From the NCBI GenBank assembly GCA_017642855.1, contig JAEPOO010000001.1:839072-903071 (forward strand): a stretch of DNA of 64,000 nt, in the 5' to 3' direction. Source of the DNA: Pseudomonadales bacterium (GTDB lineage: Bacteria > Pseudomonadota > Gammaproteobacteria > Pseudomonadales > Azotimanducaceae). The position numbers were made by a program, and so were the translations under genes. The notes beneath the pieces were generated by a model. That model searched no databases, was not told where the DNA came from, and saw only the letters and a list, made by a program, of their open reading frames with translations. Shown piece by piece: positions 33,865 to 43,824 of the stretch (positions within the stretch are counted from its first letter, which is position 1; each line of letters starts with the position of its first letter).

Positions 33865-35172
33865 CAGTGCTGCGGCCTGTGCGCGGCGCAGTGGTTTCAG
33901 GAGATAGTCCATAACGGTCTTTTCGCCCGTCATAATGTCGACGGTAGCAATCATGCCGGGAATGATCGGCAAGGGATTGTCATCACTGCCCAGATGATTC
34001 TTGTGAGTTCGCACCTGAATTTTAAAGTAGTGTTCACCGCGTTCGTCGGTGATGGAGTCCGCGCTGATCAATTCCAGGACTGAGTCCAGACCACCGTAGA
34101 TTGAAAAGTCGTATGCCGTGAGTTTAACGGTTGCCTTTTGTCCCGGGTGAATAAAGGCAATGTCAGCAGGCCTGATGCGCGCCTCAATAAGCAGAGTGTC
34201 GTTGGCGGGAACGATTTCGATCAAATCCATGCCGGGTTGAATCACTGCGCCGACGGTATTCACCAACACCTGGTTGACGGTCCCGTCCACTGGTGACTTC
34301 ACGGTGGTTCGGTTTACCCGGTCTTCCAAGGCGACGTTGGAGATATTCAATCGGCTAAGTTCTCGTTTAGCTTCAGTCAACTCTGCCTGTGCAGCGCTGA
34401 TGAATTGCTGGCGTCGTCCTTCGATCTTCTCATTCGCCTCTGCGACCGCAGCTTCCGATCCAGGAATCGCCAGGCGCGTTTCCTCGAGTTGTCCCAGGGA
34501 GTCATTCACCGCCGCTTGAAGTCGCAGCAGCTCTACCCGGGAGACGGCACCCTTGTCGACCAGTGGCGCTGTCATATCCAGCTCCTGCTGTGCGAGAGCT
34601 GCGTTTCGTGACAGCTTCTGTTCTGACGCTTTGAGTTCGGCAAGACCCTGTTCGAATTGCGTGCGCTGCTGTCTCAGAATATCCAGTGAAGAATCCAGTT
34701 CCTCCTGCCGGGACTCGTACAATCTCTTCTCGTCCTCCAGAAGATCAGCGTGATCCTCTGTGAGCTCGTCGATGGCAGTGAATGAGGTGCCCTCGATTTC
34801 TGCTTCCAGTCTGGCGATACGAGCTCTGAGTGCGTCAGTTGTGAGTTTGCCCTCGCGGAAAGAAGAGGCGAACCGAGTGTCGTCCAGTACAAGCAACGTC
34901 TGATTTTCTTTGACCGTTTCACCAGCCCTGACACTGACGTTCGCAAGGATGCCGCCTTCAAAATTCTGCACCACCTGAACCTGGCTGGATGGGATGACGC
35001 GGCCCTCGGCATGGGCAACCTCATCCAGGGTAGCGAAATTCGCCCAGACGATGGCAACGAGGACGAACGCGGCACTGATCCACAGAATACAGTGACTCGC
35101 CAATGGTAATGATTCAACTTCTGCCGCGTAGGTGTCCGGCATGAACTCAATATCTGCTCGAAAATCACTCAT
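33853..35172 (-). CDS. Type I secretion membrane-fusion protein (HlyD/LapC family)
   Basis: A 439-residue periplasmic adaptor linking an inner-membrane ABC exporter to an outer-membrane TolC-like channel. One membrane span lies at about 26-46 (ILWISAAFVLVAIVWANF), then a lipoyl-like half-domain (VVQNFEGGILANVSVRAGE), a long coiled-coil hairpin at about 110-270 and the return half (VKSPVDGTVNQVLVNTVGAVIQPG). The C-terminus ends with a beta domain typical of LapC/HlyD. It overlaps the upstream ABC gene by 4 bases. Confidence 0.9.
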   Translation of the reverse strand: MSDFRADIEFMPDTYAAEVESLPLASHCILWISAAFVLVAIVWANFATLDEVAHAEGRVIPSSQVQVVQNFEGGILANVSVRAGETVKENQTLLVLDDTRFASSFREGKLTTDALRARIARLEAEIEGTSFTAIDELTEDHADLLEDEKRLYESRQEELDSSLDILRQQRTQFEQGLAELKASEQKLSRNAALAQQELDMTAPLVDKGAVSRVELLRLQAAVNDSLGQLEETRLAIPGSEAAVAEANEKIEGRRQQFISAAQAELTEAKRELSRLNISNVALEDRVNRTTVKSPVDGTVNQVLVNTVGAVIQPGMDLIEIVPANDTLLIEARIRPADIAFIHPGQKATVKLTAYDFSIYGGLDSVLELISADSITDERGEHYFKIQVRTHKNHLGSDDNPLPIIPGMIATVDIMTGEKTVMDYLLKPLRRAQAAALSER

Positions 35173-37271
35173 GATGCTGCTCCGGCCAACGCTTTCAGGA
35201 CGTCATCTCTTGGTCCATCAGCGACCAGCTTGCCCTCGTTTAGAACAATGATTCGGTCGACCAGTGTCAGCATGGACGCTTTGTGCGTCACAAGCAGCAG
35301 CGTTTTGTCCTCGAGATAAGCGGAAAACTGTTTGTTAAACAGCGTCTCTGCGGTGTTGTCCATAGAGGCCGTTGGCTCATCCAAAAGCAGAATCGGGGCT
35401 CTGTTGATGACCGCTCTCGCGATCGCGACCCCTTGGCGTTGGCCGCCTGACAGGTGAGCACCTCTCTCACCAACGTTGAGGTCAAACCCCTCGGGATGTG
35501 TGTTTAAGAATTCAAGAACGCCGCCCATCCTTGCGGCATCAAGAATCGCTTCATCTCTGGCGAGTGGTGTGCCAAGCACAACGTTCTCGCGAACACTGCC
35601 GTTAAACAGTGAAATTTCCTGAGGCACATAGCTGATGTTTCTTCGTAGATCTGTTGGATCAATCTGTTTGATGTCTGTGCCACCAATGAGAATTGAGCCG
35701 TCCGTTGGATGGTAGTAGTTCATAACCAGTTTCTGGAGTGTGGTTTTTCCGGAACCGGTTCGACCGATAATGGCGACTCTTTCACCTTCTTTGATGCTAA
35801 ATGAAACATGAGACAGTGCAGGTATCTGCTGGTCGCGGTAGCTGAAGGTGACGTCTTTGAATTCGATATTTCCGGTGATGTCTGGTCGATGTAGGAAGTT
35901 TTTTCCAGCAGGTCGCTCTACAGGCAATGACATGATCCTGTTGATCGCTTCAAAAGCAGCCATGGAATGGTGGTATCGGGTCAGGATACTGGCGACCTGA
36001 CCCATGGGTGCGAGACAGCGGCCAGTCAGGATAGTGCACGCAATTAAGCCGCCGACACTAAGCGAGCCTTCAATGATTGCGTAGACGCCGAGAACAACCA
36101 CCGCGATGGTAGCCCCCTGCTGTATCAGCTGTGCGATGTTGATAATGCTCAAGCTGAGAAAACGTGATCTTAGGCCCAGCTTCGCCAATCGAGCATTGAA
36201 GGTTTCCCATCTCTTTTGCATTACGCCTTCAGCACGCGCACCTTTGATCGTGTCCAGAGATGACAAGGCTTCGATCAACATGGCGTTTTTTGCTGCGCCT
36301 TCTCGAAATGATTCGCTGATGGCTTCGTGTAGCGGTTTTTGCAGCGCGAATCCTGCGATTAAGATCAATGGAATGGCGGTCAGGGGTACTGCGACCAGCA
36401 CGCCGCCTAGATAGAAGATCAGGAGTACAAACAGAATCACGAAGGGGAGATCGATCAACGCAATGAGTGTTGTCGACGTAAAGAACTCTCGAAAACTGTC
36501 GAATTCCTGAAGGTTGTTCGCGAATGAGCCGACTTGAGAGGGTCGCTCCTCCATTCGGATATCCATTACTCGGCCAAACGTTCTCGAAGACAACATGATG
36601 TCGGTACGTTTACTGGCAGCGTCGATAAAGTAGCCGCGAAGTGATTTCATGACGATGTCGAAAGTGAAAACGATCGCGACACCCGAAGCGAGAACCCACA
36701 GTGTCTCAAGGGCATGGTTGGGTACGACTCTGTCATACACGTTCATGATGAACAGCGGCGTCACCAGTGCGAAGAGGTTGATCAGTAGTGATGCAACGAG
36801 GACCTCCAGGTAAAGTTCTCTGGATTTCCTGATGGTGTCCCAGAACCAGTCCTTGGATGTTTTCCCGGCACTGTTGTCTGGTTTGATCAGGAAGCAATGG
36901 CCGCTATAGCGTTCCTCAAGAGAATCAATCGGTACCTGGTGAGTTTTCTCCTGATCGTCGAAAAAGACGACAGTTGCCTTGTCAGCGTCTCGTGATACCA
37001 GGATACAGGCACGTTCATCGTTCAACTGCAGCACAACGGGCAGAACCAGTTCCGTGATGTCACCAAGGTCTCTTTGGACGTGGTTGGCGTTGAAGCCCGC
37101 TGACCGTGCCGCTCGAATGAATAGAGAGGGGCTTAGCCGGCCGTCTTCCAACGGCAGACCAGCAACCAGGCTTTCGGCGCTATGTGGACGATGATGCAAT
37201 CTTGTGACGGCGACCAGTGCCTCCAGGAGAGGGTCTCGTGCATGTTGGGTGGATGCGTCAGTCATCGTCAA
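35169..37271 (-). CDS. Type I secretion ABC transporter, LapB-like with C39-like domain
   Basis: A 700-residue exporter: an N-terminal C39 peptidase-like domain (about 1-130) with no catalytic Cys at the expected site, a six-span permease (about 155-440), and an ATPase (about 470-690) with Walker A GRTGSGKTT near 500, signature LSGGQRQG and Walker B ILLLDEPTASMD. C39-like domains bind the RTX or adhesin substrate without cutting it. Close in form to LapB, which exports giant biofilm adhesins. Adaptor gene follows in the same operon; neither substrate nor TolC/LapE gene is in the window. Confidence 0.92.
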   Translation of the reverse strand: MTMTDASTQHARDPLLEALVAVTRLHHRPHSAESLVAGLPLEDGRLSPSLFIRAARSAGFNANHVQRDLGDITELVLPVVLQLNDERACILVSRDADKATVVFFDDQEKTHQVPIDSLEERYSGHCFLIKPDNSAGKTSKDWFWDTIRKSRELYLEVLVASLLINLFALVTPLFIMNVYDRVVPNHALETLWVLASGVAIVFTFDIVMKSLRGYFIDAASKRTDIMLSSRTFGRVMDIRMEERPSQVGSFANNLQEFDSFREFFTSTTLIALIDLPFVILFVLLIFYLGGVLVAVPLTAIPLILIAGFALQKPLHEAISESFREGAAKNAMLIEALSSLDTIKGARAEGVMQKRWETFNARLAKLGLRSRFLSLSIINIAQLIQQGATIAVVVLGVYAIIEGSLSVGGLIACTILTGRCLAPMGQVASILTRYHHSMAAFEAINRIMSLPVERPAGKNFLHRPDITGNIEFKDVTFSYRDQQIPALSHVSFSIKEGERVAIIGRTGSGKTTLQKLVMNYYHPTDGSILIGGTDIKQIDPTDLRRNISYVPQEISLFNGSVRENVVLGTPLARDEAILDAARMGGVLEFLNTHPEGFDLNVGERGAHLSGGQRQGVAIARAVINRAPILLLDEPTASMDNTAETLFNKQFSAYLEDKTLLLVTHKASMLTLVDRIIVLNEGKLVADGPRDDVLKALAGAAS

Positions 37272-37345
37272 TAAACTACTTTGAGCCTGAAGTATAACAT
37301 TCGGAGTTTTGCGGAAGATGTAAGCGGTTCGTTTATAATTCAGCG

Positions 37346-38452
37346 ATGCGTTATTTAGTAGTACTGCTTACCTGTGTTCTCCTGAACGCTTTTTCATTGA
37401 CATCCGTCGCTGAAGATACGGCTCAAAGTGTGTTCTCCACGGCGCAACAGGCGGCGGCGGAAGGGCGGTACGACGATGTTATTTCGCTTCTGTCTTCCGC
37501 CATTGATGGTGGCAGTCTCAGTGAAACCGATATGGCCATTGCGTTCAGCAATCGTGGCATCGCATACAGTCTGCTTAAGCGCTACGGACTGGCGGTGCAG
37601 GATCTTAACCAGGCGATTCGCCTGAATCCGGAGCACCCCCTGACACTCAATCATCTCGGCATTCTAGCTGAACATGTGGAGTTGAATTTTGCCAAAGCGG
37701 CAGCGTGGTATCAGAAAGCCGTCGATCTTGGGTATCCAGCCAGCCAGGTTAACCTGGCGAATCTCTATCGCAGTGGTCGCGGTGTGGAGCGTAACGATGC
37801 ATTGGCCGCACAATATCTCATTCTCGCAGTGCAACAGAATTATGACGCGGCACTGGTGGCGTTGGGTGAGATGTACATGGATGGTACTGGTGTGGCACGA
37901 AACGAACAAAAAGGGCTTGAGCTGCTAAGAGAAGGTGTCTCCCGTGGCGTTGTGACCGGAAACTTCTATCTTGGTCGCGCCTATGAGAAAGGTTCTGCGT
38001 TGCAGAAAGATTACGTCAAAGCCATGGCCCACTACCGGGAATCTGCCATGCAGGGGCATGCGCCTTCCCAGGGTGCCCTGGGCTATCTCTACCGAAAAGG
38101 GCTCGGCGCAAAAAGAGACTTTATTGAAGCCGCTAAGTGGTACGGGTTGGCATCTGAGCAGGGTGATGCCATTGCGGCGAACCGGTTAGCGTGGCTGTTG
38201 GCAACGTGTCCTATTGATGAGATCTGTGATGGTAACGCGGCCCTTGAATACGCTGGTCTCGCCATTAAAGCGGATCGTTCGGCCTCGAACCTGGATACCC
38301 TCGCGGCAGCCTATGCCAGGGTCGGCGAATTTGATCGCGCGCTGTCTGTGGTCAACGAGATTCTTGCGTTGGATGACTTGAGTGACGCCGCGCGTCGAAA
38401 GTACGAGCGGCGCATCGATCGCTACCAAAATGGAATCCCATTCCAGATTTGA
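37346..38452 (+). CDS. Secreted Sel1/TPR-repeat protein
   Basis: A 368-residue protein with signal peptide (1 to about 22, ending LTSVA), one TPR-like unit (NRGIAYSLLKRYGLAVQDLNQ) and at least four Sel1 repeats at about 110-285 (e.g. ASQVNLANLYRSGRGVERND; ALGYLYRKGLGAKRDFIEA), then a final TPR-like pair. Sel1 repeats serve protein-protein contacts; a periplasmic scaffold is likely. Divergent from the secretion operon and 3 bases before the VWA gene. Confidence 0.82.
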   Translation: MRYLVVLLTCVLLNAFSLTSVAEDTAQSVFSTAQQAAAEGRYDDVISLLSSAIDGGSLSETDMAIAFSNRGIAYSLLKRYGLAVQDLNQAIRLNPEHPLTLNHLGILAEHVELNFAKAAAWYQKAVDLGYPASQVNLANLYRSGRGVERNDALAAQYLILAVQQNYDAALVALGEMYMDGTGVARNEQKGLELLREGVSRGVVTGNFYLGRAYEKGSALQKDYVKAMAHYRESAMQGHAPSQGALGYLYRKGLGAKRDFIEAAKWYGLASEQGDAIAANRLAWLLATCPIDEICDGNAALEYAGLAIKADRSASNLDTLAAAYARVGEFDRALSVVNEILALDDLSDAARRKYERRIDRYQNGIPFQI

Positions 38453-38455
38453 ACC

Positions 38456-39766
38456 ATGCTGATTGGTTTCTTTGAACACCTCAGGAAGTATCGGGTTCCT
38501 GTCTCAATTCGTGAGTTGCTGGATGTGCTCACGATCTTTAATAAACGCCTCGTGTTCGCAGACCAGGATGAGTTCTATTTCATGAGCCGTCTCGCGCTGG
38601 TGAAAGATGAAAAATATTACGATCGCTTCGATCAGGCATTTGCATCCTATTTCTCCGGGCTGGATGACTGGATTGGTTTGTTTGATGAAGAGGAAGAGTT
38701 ACTTCGAGAGGAGCTTCTGAGGCACGTTCGTGAAAGTGGGGATCGTGAAGTTGCTGAAGCTCTAGAGCGATACACAGAAGTGGTTCGTGAAATCAGAGAG
38801 CAACGAGAGCGAACTGTCGATGATGAACAGGGGCGCGAAGAAGGCGATGGTACTGGCGAGGGTCACGGTGACGACGCCGGTGAAGGCGGTGAGTCCGGCA
38901 AACAGGGAGAGGGGGATGAAGGGGAAGAAGGCGAAGGTGACAACGGTGAAAAAGGCGAAGGGGATGAAGGCAAAGAAGGCGAGGGCGATGATGGCCAAAA
39001 GGGTGAAGGTTTAAGCGAGGAGGCGGAAGAAGGTGAGCGAACCGAAGAAACCGATAGGCACCAGCGCAAAGCAACAAACGTCTGGTTGAACCGCGAGTAT
39101 GCGGACTATGATCCGGACGTTGAGCTAGGGACTCGCAATCTCAAGATGTCACTACGTCGTCTCAGGCGTTGGGCCAGGGAATCTGCTGAACTTGAGCTCG
39201 ACCTGCCGGATACCATTCGTTCCACCGCTAGGAATGGTGGGATTCTTGATATCAAGGAAGTGCCTGAGCGACACAATGCGGTCAAGGTGTTGATGCTCCT
39301 CGATGTGGGTGGCTCCATGGATGACCATGTCGAGCTGTGCGCGCAACTCTTTTCTGCTGCGAGAAGCGAGTTTAAGTATCTGGAGAACTTCTACTTCCAT
39401 AACTTTATTTATGAATCTGTCTGGCACGAGAACGACCGGCGTGCTGAAGACAAGTTATCCACCTGGCAATTGATTCAGAAGTTCCCGCGAGACTACAAAG
39501 TGATATTTGTCGGCGACGCCGACATGGGCCGCCATGAGATTGCAGAGCGAGGTGGTAGCGTCGAACACTTCAATGCGGAACCAGGAGAAGTCTGGTTACG
39601 GCGAATACAAGATGAGTTCCACCACGTGGTATGGTTAAACCCTGTTCCGGAAGAACGCTGGTCTGACTCTTATTCCATCCAGATGATTAAGCGCCTGGTG
39701 GATAATCATATGTATTTTCTCAGTGACACTGGCCTCGCCAGTGCCATGAAGTACCTGATGAGATAG
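38456..39766 (+). CDS. VWA-domain protein, CoxE/YehP-like, with acidic Gly-Glu repeats
   Basis: A 436-residue protein: an N-terminal helical region (about 1-115), an acidic low-complexity stretch rich in Gly, Glu, Asp and Lys at about 135-185, then a CoxE-like VWA domain (about 215-436). Its metal site reads LLDVGGSMDD (DxGxS) near 278. Such proteins normally work with MoxR-type AAA+ ATPases in cofactor or complex assembly; none lies next to it here. The acidic stretch is made of imperfect Gly-Glu-Gly-Asp repeats (bases 38860-39005). Confidence 0.85.
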   Translation: MLIGFFEHLRKYRVPVSIRELLDVLTIFNKRLVFADQDEFYFMSRLALVKDEKYYDRFDQAFASYFSGLDDWIGLFDEEEELLREELLRHVRESGDREVAEALERYTEVVREIREQRERTVDDEQGREEGDGTGEGHGDDAGEGGESGKQGEGDEGEEGEGDNGEKGEGDEGKEGEGDDGQKGEGLSEEAEEGERTEETDRHQRKATNVWLNREYADYDPDVELGTRNLKMSLRRLRRWARESAELELDLPDTIRSTARNGGILDIKEVPERHNAVKVLMLLDVGGSMDDHVELCAQLFSAARSEFKYLENFYFHNFIYESVWHENDRRAEDKLSTWQLIQKFPRDYKVIFVGDADMGRHEIAERGGSVEHFNAEPGEVWLRRIQDEFHHVVWLNPVPEERWSDSYSIQMIKRLVDNHMYFLSDTGLASAMKYLMR

Positions 39767-39777
39767 CGGGGTTGCGC

Positions 39778-40962
39778 TTAGTCCGGTAAGCCAAGCACAC
39801 GCTTGGCAATGATATTGAGTTGCACCTCGCTGGTGCCGCCTTCAATCGAATTCGCTTTGGAGCGCAGCCACTCTCTGGTGGTGTTCAATTCTCGATCAGC
39901 AAAACCATCACCTTCCCAGCCGAGACTCTGTGAGCCCATGATGCCTAGAAGGATTTCGAAACGCTTTTTGTTCTGCTCAGTTCCGTAGTACTTAAACATC
40001 GAGGACGCTGGTGAGGGTGCTGAGGTGGTTTTCGCCTCATCAGCAGATCGCCTGAGCGTCAGTGCAAATGCTCGGCCATCCATCTGGTGTTGCGCGATGT
40101 CTTTACGCAGTGACGCATCGGCAATTTTGCCGTCGATTTCACCGGCGTATTTTTTCGCCTGGTTTTCCATTGAGTTGGCGGAGTTCTTGGTTTTCCCCCG
40201 TGTACCCATGCCCGCAACCATGTTGCGCTCGTGCTGCAGAAGTTTTTTCGCGATGGTCCAGCCTTCATTTTCTTTGCCGACCAGATTGGCTCTTGGTACA
40301 CGCACGTCATCAAAGAAGGTCTCGCAGAAGGGTGATGCGCCTGAAATCAACTTAATGGGTTTGGTGCTGACACCAGGTGAACTCATGTCAAACAGGACGA
40401 AGCTGATGCCCTCATGTTTGGGCGAGTCCGGATTGGTTCGCACAAGGCAGAAAATCCAATCAGCGTAGTTTGCATAGGAGGTCCAGACCTTCTGACCGTT
40501 AATGACATAGTCGTCACCATCTACCATGGCTCGAGTCTGAAGACTCGCAAGGTCACTGCCGGATCCGGGTTCGCTGTATCCCTGGCACCAGCGAATTTCA
40601 CCCCTGACGATTTTGGGTAAATGCTCCAGCTTCTGTTCTTCGTTACCGTACTCCAGCAACACCGGTCCGAGCATGCTGATGCCGAAAGAGACCAGCGCTG
40701 GTCGTGCATTGATTCGTGCCAGCTCGCTCTGCAGGATCATGTTCTCTTCATGTGAGAGACCACCGCCGCCATACTCTTTTGGCCAGGTCGGGCAGGTCCA
40801 GCCTTTACCACCCATGGCTTCAAGCCATTGCTTCGCATCTTCACTTGGATACTCTGCATTGCGACCGCCCCAGACAGTTTCTTCTTCCGAGCCGGTGGTG
40901 CGCATGCGTTCCGGGCAGTTTGCGGCCAGCCAATCTCTGACTTCCTGACGAAATGCTTCCAT
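39778..40962 (-). CDS. Acyl-CoA dehydrogenase
   Basis: A 394-residue FAD-dependent acyl-CoA dehydrogenase. Seen: CQGYSEPGSGSDLASL, YVINGQKVWTSYANYADWIF, and C-terminal EGGTSEVQLNIIAKRVLGL. I chose the ATG at 40962, giving MEAFRQEVRDWL, because AAGGAA lies 5-7 bases upstream. The frame stays open 22 codons further. The substrate is not clear. Downstream of a D-hydroxyacid dehydrogenase gene on the same strand, 22 bases. Confidence 0.9.
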   Translation of the reverse strand: MEAFRQEVRDWLAANCPERMRTTGSEEETVWGGRNAEYPSEDAKQWLEAMGGKGWTCPTWPKEYGGGGLSHEENMILQSELARINARPALVSFGISMLGPVLLEYGNEEQKLEHLPKIVRGEIRWCQGYSEPGSGSDLASLQTRAMVDGDDYVINGQKVWTSYANYADWIFCLVRTNPDSPKHEGISFVLFDMSSPGVSTKPIKLISGASPFCETFFDDVRVPRANLVGKENEGWTIAKKLLQHERNMVAGMGTRGKTKNSANSMENQAKKYAGEIDGKIADASLRKDIAQHQMDGRAFALTLRRSADEAKTTSAPSPASSMFKYYGTEQNKKRFEILLGIMGSQSLGWEGDGFADRELNTTREWLRSKANSIEGGTSEVQLNIIAKRVLGLPD

Positions 40963-40984
40963 GATGATTCCTTGGGATTCCTGG

Positions 40985-41932
40985 TTAGTTGACGGTTCGA
41001 ACAGGCTTACCGTTGAGGAAAGCTTCAATGTTTTCTCTGGTCTGCATGATCAGACGGTTACGGGATTCTATCGCACCCCAGGCGTTGTGTGGGGTGACAA
41101 TTAGGTTGGACAAAGGCTCAAGCAAAGCTTCGTTGTCTGGCGGCGGCTCCTGATCAAGTACATCAATCGCAGCACCGGCAATAATGTTCCGCTTTAGTGC
41201 GGTGATGAGGTCTGAGGCACTGACCAATCCACCGCGGGCTGTGTTGATCAGGAATGCGGAAGACTTCATTTGGGCCAACGTTTCCCTGTTGATCATGTGG
41301 GCGTTTTCATCAGTGAGTGGACAGTGAAGGCTCAGGTAATCAGACGTTGCTAGAACCTCTTCAAACGAAACCCGGCCTTCACGCGGCTCGACACCGGGAC
41401 GGTCACTGATTTTGATCGACATGCCAAGTGCTTCGGCGGCTCTGGCAACAGCGCGACCAAGTTCGCCGTAGCCAATAACGCCCAGCTGCTTGCCAGCGAT
41501 TTCCTGGATGGGGTGATGCAGAAGACAAAAGACATCTGACTGCTGCCACTGTCCATTGTTTACGTCGGCGAGGTAGCGATGCAGGTTCGTTGAGAGCGTC
41601 AGGATCAGTGTCAGTGTGTGTTGAACAACCGAGGGTGTGCCATATCCCCTTGCGTTACTGACGACGACGCCACGCCTCTGCATCGCATTCAAATCCACGT
41701 TGTTGGTACCGGTCGCGATGACACTGACGAACCTGAGGCTCTCCGCGCGCTTTAGATTGGTTTCGTCCAAGCGTACTTTATTAGTGAGAACGATATCTGC
41801 CCCAGCGATGCGATCAGCCACCTGTTCGGGTTGGGTGAAGTCGTGGATCTGCCACACATCCAGCAAGCTGGTGACAGGTGTCAGGTCAATGTCTTTGCCG
41901 AGACTGTCGGCATCGAGAATTACGCCGAGCAT
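40985..41932 (-). CDS. D-2-hydroxyacid dehydrogenase, HprA-like
   Basis: A 315-residue NAD(P)-dependent D-isomer-specific 2-hydroxyacid dehydrogenase. NAD site GVIGYGELGRAVARAAEALG near 150; catalytic Arg in NTARGG near 235, Glu in LDQEPPP near 264 and His in TPHNAWG near 285. The form is like glycerate/hydroxypyruvate reductase HprA; the substrate is not proved. It lies between cyclophilin and acyl-CoA dehydrogenase genes on one strand. Confidence 0.88.
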   Translation of the reverse strand: MLGVILDADSLGKDIDLTPVTSLLDVWQIHDFTQPEQVADRIAGADIVLTNKVRLDETNLKRAESLRFVSVIATGTNNVDLNAMQRRGVVVSNARGYGTPSVVQHTLTLILTLSTNLHRYLADVNNGQWQQSDVFCLLHHPIQEIAGKQLGVIGYGELGRAVARAAEALGMSIKISDRPGVEPREGRVSFEEVLATSDYLSLHCPLTDENAHMINRETLAQMKSSAFLINTARGGLVSASDLITALKRNIIAGAAIDVLDQEPPPDNEALLEPLSNLIVTPHNAWGAIESRNRLIMQTRENIEAFLNGKPVRTVN

Positions 41933-41956
41933 GGGTTGGTGAACTCACTAACCGGT

Positions 41957-42460
41957 TTAACCAGGGGTGGCCTGGTTCCATTCAGCGATACGATCAGCCT
42001 GTGATTCCAACAGCGCATCAACGTCGCCGCCGATGGTGATAGACACGATAGAGTCTCCCTGAGCAATGCTGTTTACAACTTCCTGATCTGCCTGGGAATC
42101 AACTTGGCCAAAAACACTATGTGCGCCGTCAAGGTGAGGGGTCGGCACGTGTGTAATAAAAAACTGGCTGCCGTTGGTGCCAGGACCGGCGTTTGCCATA
42201 GAGAGCTTTCCAGGGGCGTCGTGCCGCAGACTGCTGTCGAACTCATCTTCAAAACGATAGCCAGGGCCACCTGTTCCAGTGCCGAGTGGGCAACCGCCCT
42301 GAATCATGAAGTCACCAATAACGCGGTGAAAGTTAAGACCGTCGTAAAAGTTTTTGTTCGCAAGGTTTACGAAACTTGCAACGGTGACAGGGGTTTGTTC
42401 AGGGAAGAGCGTCAGGTTAATGGTGCCTTTGCTCGTTTCAATTGCCGCAGTGATGTTCAA
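41957..42460 (-). CDS. ppiB: Peptidyl-prolyl cis-trans isomerase, cyclophilin type
   Basis: A 167-residue cytoplasmic cyclophilin with no signal peptide. Seen: [20 protein letters not shown] with the catalytic Arg, [17 protein letters not shown], and HSVFGQV. The length matches PpiB. Gene order gltA-ppiB-hydroxyacid dehydrogenase on the same strand, with 12 bases after gltA. Confidence 0.93.
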   Translation of the reverse strand: MNITAAIETSKGTINLTLFPEQTPVTVASFVNLANKNFYDGLNFHRVIGDFMIQGGCPLGTGTGGPGYRFEDEFDSSLRHDAPGKLSMANAGPGTNGSQFFITHVPTPHLDGAHSVFGQVDSQADQEVVNSIAQGDSIVSITIGGDVDALLESQADRIAEWNQATPG

Positions 42461-42472
42461 TGTCTATTCCTG

Positions 42473-43753
42473 TTAACGATTTTCGATGTTGGTGTAGTCA
42501 CGCTTGTGCTCGCCAAGATAAAGCTGGCGAGGTCGCGCGATTTTGAAAGGGTTAGCCACCATTTCTGTCCAATGGGTAATCCAGCCTGGCATACGTCCCA
42601 GGGTGAACAACACGGTGAACATTGGGATGGGGATACCCATCGCCTTTAAGGTGATGCCAGAGTAAAAGTCGATGTTTGGGTAGAGCTTACGATCGATAAA
42701 ATAATCCTGTTCGCGAGCTATCTTCTCCAGGTTCTGTGCGACCTCAAGGAGTGGGTCATTGGATGCACCCTGTTCTTCGAGTACCGCGTGGGCGCTGCTT
42801 TGCATGACCGTCGCACGCGGATCGAAGTTCTTGTAAACCCGGTGCCCGAAACCCATCAGCTTGAATGGGTCATCTTTGTCCTTGGCTTTCTCGACATATT
42901 CTTCGATCTTGGAAACGTCCCCGATCTCCAGAAGCATATCCAGTACTGCTTCGTTGGCGCCGCCGTGTGATGGGCCCCACAGCGCCGCCGTTCCTGCCGC
43001 AATGGCAGCGAACGGGTTACATTCTGTTGAGCCAGCCATGCGAACGGTAGAAGTCGAAGCATTCTGCTCGTGATCTGCGTGCAGAATGAAAATTTTATCC
43101 AGTGCTTTTGACAGGGTGGGGCTGATATTCGGAGCCTCACCTCTTTTGCCGAAACACATGTGCAGGAAGTTCTCTGCGTAGTTCAGACTGGGATCGGGTT
43201 CAACAAAGTCTTCGCCGATGCTTTTCTTGTAAGCCATGGCTGATATGGTCGGGATCTTTGCAATCAGCTGCAGGGCGGCTTCTTTTCTGTAGCCGGCGTC
43301 GCTGATATCCAGCTGTTCGTGGAACAGGCTGGCGAGTCCTGCGATTGCTGCACACACCATCGACATGGGGTGGGAGTTTTCGGTGAAGCCGTCGAAGATG
43401 TGTTTGAAGTGATCGTCAAGGGGCATTCGTTCATTGATGTCGCCGATAAACGCATCAAGTTGCGCCTGCGTAGGCAGTTCGCCGTTGAGAAGCAGATAGC
43501 AGACTTCCAGGTGACTGGAGTTTTCTGCGAGTTGTTCGATTGGGTAACCGCGATACAGCAGTATGCCGTTATCTCCGTCGATATAAGTCACACGCGAGTC
43601 ACAGCTGGCGGTTGAGAGAAAACCCGGGTCGAAGGTAAACATCCCCTCTTTAATCAACCCTCGGACATCGATGACATTCAAGCCTTCAGCTGCCTCCAGT
43701 ACAGGCATTTCTACCGTCTTGCCGTCGATGACGATTTCTACTTTTTGTGCCAT
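42473..43753 (-). CDS. gltA: Citrate synthase
   Basis: A 426-residue type II citrate synthase condensing oxaloacetate with acetyl-CoA. Seen: LYRGYPIEQLAENS, HADHEQNASTSTVRMAGST near 236, and the active-site GFGHRVYKNFDPRA near 303. It is divergent from sdhC, with a 343-base intergenic region containing a perfect 8+5+8 inverted repeat. This gltA / sdh arrangement is standard in gammaproteobacteria. Confidence 0.97.
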   Translation of the reverse strand: MAQKVEIVIDGKTVEMPVLEAAEGLNVIDVRGLIKEGMFTFDPGFLSTASCDSRVTYIDGDNGILLYRGYPIEQLAENSSHLEVCYLLLNGELPTQAQLDAFIGDINERMPLDDHFKHIFDGFTENSHPMSMVCAAIAGLASLFHEQLDISDAGYRKEAALQLIAKIPTISAMAYKKSIGEDFVEPDPSLNYAENFLHMCFGKRGEAPNISPTLSKALDKIFILHADHEQNASTSTVRMAGSTECNPFAAIAAGTAALWGPSHGGANEAVLDMLLEIGDVSKIEEYVEKAKDKDDPFKLMGFGHRVYKNFDPRATVMQSSAHAVLEEQGASNDPLLEVAQNLEKIAREQDYFIDRKLYPNIDFYSGITLKAMGIPIPMFTVLFTLGRMPGWITHWTEMVANPFKIARPRQLYLGEHKRDYTNIENR

Positions 43754-43824
43754 TTATTTTCCGCTCCAGAGTGGTCTGTCGTTCTTATCGAGGACGCTAA
43801 TCATTGTCTGATTTGCAGGTCCAT

